From NCBI RefSeq assembly GCF_000189635.1, contig NW_002476365.1:496001-560000 (forward strand): a stretch of 64,000 bases of DNA. Direction: 5' to 3'. Within the stretch, counting starts at the first letter, position 1. Every line of letters begins with the position of its first letter. This document shows positions 61,701-64,000 of this stretch, one piece after another. The stretch comes from Tetrahymena thermophila SB210 (lineage: Eukaryota; Ciliophora; Oligohymenophorea; Hymenostomatida; Tetrahymenidae). The notes below the pieces were generated by a model, which made no database searches, was not told where the DNA came from, and saw nothing but the letters and a program-made list of their open reading frames with translations. The position numbers were made by a program, and so were the translations under genes.

Positions 61701-63049
61701 TTAACAGAATTTACTAATCTTATCAGTTTCTTAGTTAAGGACTAAATCATAAAGTGCCCAAATGTTTTTAATAATAAAGCTCTCAAAAAGAGGTCTGGCC
61801 TTATCGTTTGGAGGGTTTCTTGTTACTTTTTTAGTTTTAGGGTTGTAGTAATATTCACCCCAAAGCACCTTATTTAACAGCTAAGTAATTTTAATAAATT
61901 AAATAAATTTATGGCAATATTTAAAAGGCAACTTACTTTTTTAGGTAATTCAAGCTTTTCTGCGAAAATTTCAGCAAAATCAGAAAGTCTAAATGACCAA
62001 CAATCAAGAGCAGAACAAAACACGATGTTACCTTTTTCGGGTGAGAAATAAGCTGCTTCTGCTTCTTTGTAGAAATCATCATCATTTCCTTCAATTTTAG
62101 TTGAGTCTATGTCATTGCTTTTTTAATTTTCTAGAGCAACTGTAAGAGCCTTTTCTTTTTCTTAGTTAATGAAAGAACTAATAACGGCATTAACTTATTC
62201 AATAATCATTTATAAATGCTAATATGTTTCTTCAGGAGTCTGGTACAACTCATATTTTAACCTAAAATATTTGAATTTATAATTTAAAAATATGTCTAAA
62301 AACTGAAATAAATTGATCTTCTACTGATAAATTGCTCTAAGTAATAACTATATTAAACTTATCTAAAGAAGTAATTCAGTAGAAATCAAAAATCAAACAA
62401 TATTTACTTGTCAATTTTATTTAAGACCAGAACAGATTTAACCTTTTCATCATAGCACTATTTTAATACTGTATAGGTTTATGCAGACACACCTTCCAAA
62501 GCATCAACTACTACTAGTGCTCCATCAGTTAATCTCAAAGCACTACTGACTTCAGAAGAAAATTCTACGTGACCTGGTGAATCAATCAAATTAATTAAGA
62601 AATCTTCTTGCTAAATAATTTGATGATAATTTTAATTTAAGTTAATTTATTTATAACTTGAAAAATGAATGAAAAAATTGTAAAAATATTACTTGCTATC
62701 TATAGATAAGAGAAATTGCTGATGATTTCATTGTAATACCTCTTTACTATTCATCTTCTCTTGAGTCTAAATAATGCAGCTCTCCTACTAATTGCTTGGA
62801 GAAGATATTGTTAGATGAAATTAGAGAATCTGACAATGTAGTTTTCCCTATTTGAAAAATGAAGTAAAATTAATAATTTTAAGAACCTAAATTGATGAAT
62901 TGTTGAGCTACTATTGAAAAACGAAGTAAATTTTAATATAAAGATTTACCATGATCAACGTGAGCGACGATAGATATGTTTCTAATATTCTTTGGGTTTT
63001 TTTAGAGCTACAATATGTATTTTAATCTATTGGTATCTGAATTCAACAT
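58716..63049 (-). CDS. EFL1: EFL1/Ria1-like ribosome-maturation GTPase, 13 exons
   Basis: Cytoplasmic EF-2-like GTPase that, with SBDS, releases eIF6 from pre-60S subunits. Exons on the minus strand: 62950-63049, 62693-62847, 62408-62610, 61937-62261, 61492-61880, 60967-61432, 60690-60908, 60419-60630, 60078-60369, 59693-60015, 59368-59636, 58843-59309, 58716-58784. All introns are GT-AG, 49-146 bases. They join to 1162 codons plus TGA; EFL1 proteins are usually about 1100. G motifs are AHVDHGKTT (29-37), RGIT (69-72), DSPGH (95-99) and NKID (149-152). EFL1 rather than EF-2 is indicated by [21 protein letters not shown], the SQWLP segment, [47 protein letters not shown] and a tail like KIRKRKG plus STEEKVV. 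Two highly charged insertions lie in exons 8 and 11. The start is preceded by an in-frame TGA. The exon 10-11 join (donor 59692, acceptor 59637) is the least certain. Confidence 0.93.
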
Positions 63050-64000
63050 TTTTTTTCAAATTTTAACTTATCTGCGTCACGTTATGGGGTTATGATATAA
63101 TTGTATTAAGAAAGGACTACTTATTTTTTGAATAAAACTAGGATCTAATATTTGAAGTTCCAGAATGCTATTTACTAAGCTAAATCTTTATACCCTTTTT
63201 TAGTTTTCCTCTAGGTTATACCTAATTAATTATCTTTTTAAATATATTACTATAGATTAATGTATATTTTTTAACTCTGCTTATTCATTTAATTAATTCT
63301 AAATAAGGTCTAAAATATATATACCTAATAGAAAGATTTTATTATTAACCTTTATTGATACATTTCTTTCTGCTCTAATTATTTCTACTCAAATCGCAAA
63401 CTAAAATTCTTTTCAAGAAGTGCCTAGATATCTAGTTGGCAGATTTTAATAACTTTGCTATTCTTCTATTTCCATTTATTTTTCTATTTGATTTCCTAAC
63501 TGAACAGAAGTTTGTGAAATTTTATTAAAATTAAATTAAATGCTAAAAACATTTTTTAAAATATTTTTTAAAATCTAAAATTGAATAAAATGAAAAATTA
63601 ATTAATTTATTTAAAAATTGGCTGTATTTAACTTTTAAATTTAAATTTTTAGAATTTTGTAATTAAAAAAGAATATTAAGCATTTTTCAAATATTAAATG
63701 ATTCATCATAATTAAAATAATTGACACAATGTTTTTTTTGTAAAAAATTCATAAGTAAATTAACATAAAATTTTTTTGCCAAGAAATATTTTTAAAAAAT
63801 ATTTTAAACTTTTAAGACCATTTCATATTAAGATTCTATGTTGTTGTTTAAAATATATTTTTTATATTTTAATAAATCTTTAAAAGTAGAATATAAATTC
63901 AAATATTCAAGAATCAAACAGGCACTAATTATTTATTTATTTACCTCTTTTAATTTTTTTAGACAAAAATTTATTATCAAAAATTATGATGAATATACTT
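63050..64000. other. Region upstream of EFL1, no recognised gene
   Basis: A+T-rich DNA that should include the EFL1 promoter and leader. I recognise no promoter element. A slightly less A+T-rich patch at about 63360-63470 is open on the minus strand down to TGA 63285-63287, but it shows no start, homology or domain that I can name. Confidence 0.5.

Noticed and set aside
63285-63560. Possible minus-strand gene upstream of EFL1
   Set aside because: The frame is open under the one-stop code, but it has no start, domain or splice evidence, and frames this long are expected by chance in A+T-rich ciliate DNA.
1-64000. CRISPR arrays, bacterial operons, rRNA or tRNA genes
   Set aside because: The repeats are kilobase-scale gene units and single elements, not regularly spaced short repeats. 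I found no convincing rRNA or tRNA sequence by eye; a covariance-model scan was not possible.

Overview
The window looks like macronuclear DNA of a ciliate, most likely Tetrahymena or a close relative. Long protein-coding stretches read through only if TAA and TAG are glutamine and TGA is the sole stop. Non-coding DNA is extremely A+T-rich, and the one intron-containing gene has short GT-AG introns of 49-146 bases. The species is inferred from code, composition and gene content, not proven.

Bases 1 to about 57,530 are a head-to-tail tandem array of one gene family, all on the + strand, with a repeat period of roughly 2.8-5.2 kb. I count 12 intact copies (starts at 824, 5494, 9912, 14838, 19233, 22892, 27621, 35427, 39870, 44690, 49015, 54221). 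There are also a truncated copy (32655), a copy without its 5' end and with an internal frameshift (56100), and a 210-base buried relic (51335). Every intact copy is an intronless 514-codon reading frame for a leishmanolysin-like (peptidase family M8, GP63-like) zinc protease. The shared layout is a signal peptide, a possible cysteine switch (HKCAH), HExxHVLGF at residues 198-202 onward, the third zinc ligand His274, Met-turn Met285, a cysteine-rich region and a C-terminal EGF-like module. There is no hydrophobic tail for a GPI anchor, so secreted enzymes are expected.

The spacers are not random filler. They are diverged copies of one ancestral spacer, carrying conserved blocks about 190-200 and about 40-80 bases upstream of each start. 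They also hold two kinds of short TA-flanked inverted-repeat elements, local tandem duplications, a shared motif that marks where copies stop resembling one another, and chimeric joins. Together these record birth and death of the array by unequal exchange. The pairings 5/6, 12/relic and 13/14 suggest that a two-gene unit was the duplicated block.

Bases 58,716-63,049 hold a different, single-copy gene on the - strand. It is a 13-exon EFL1/Ria1 homologue, an EF-2-like GTPase of late 60S ribosome maturation, predicted at 1162 residues. It converges with the protease array across about 1.2 kb of A+T-rich DNA. I recognise no gene in 63,050-64,000.
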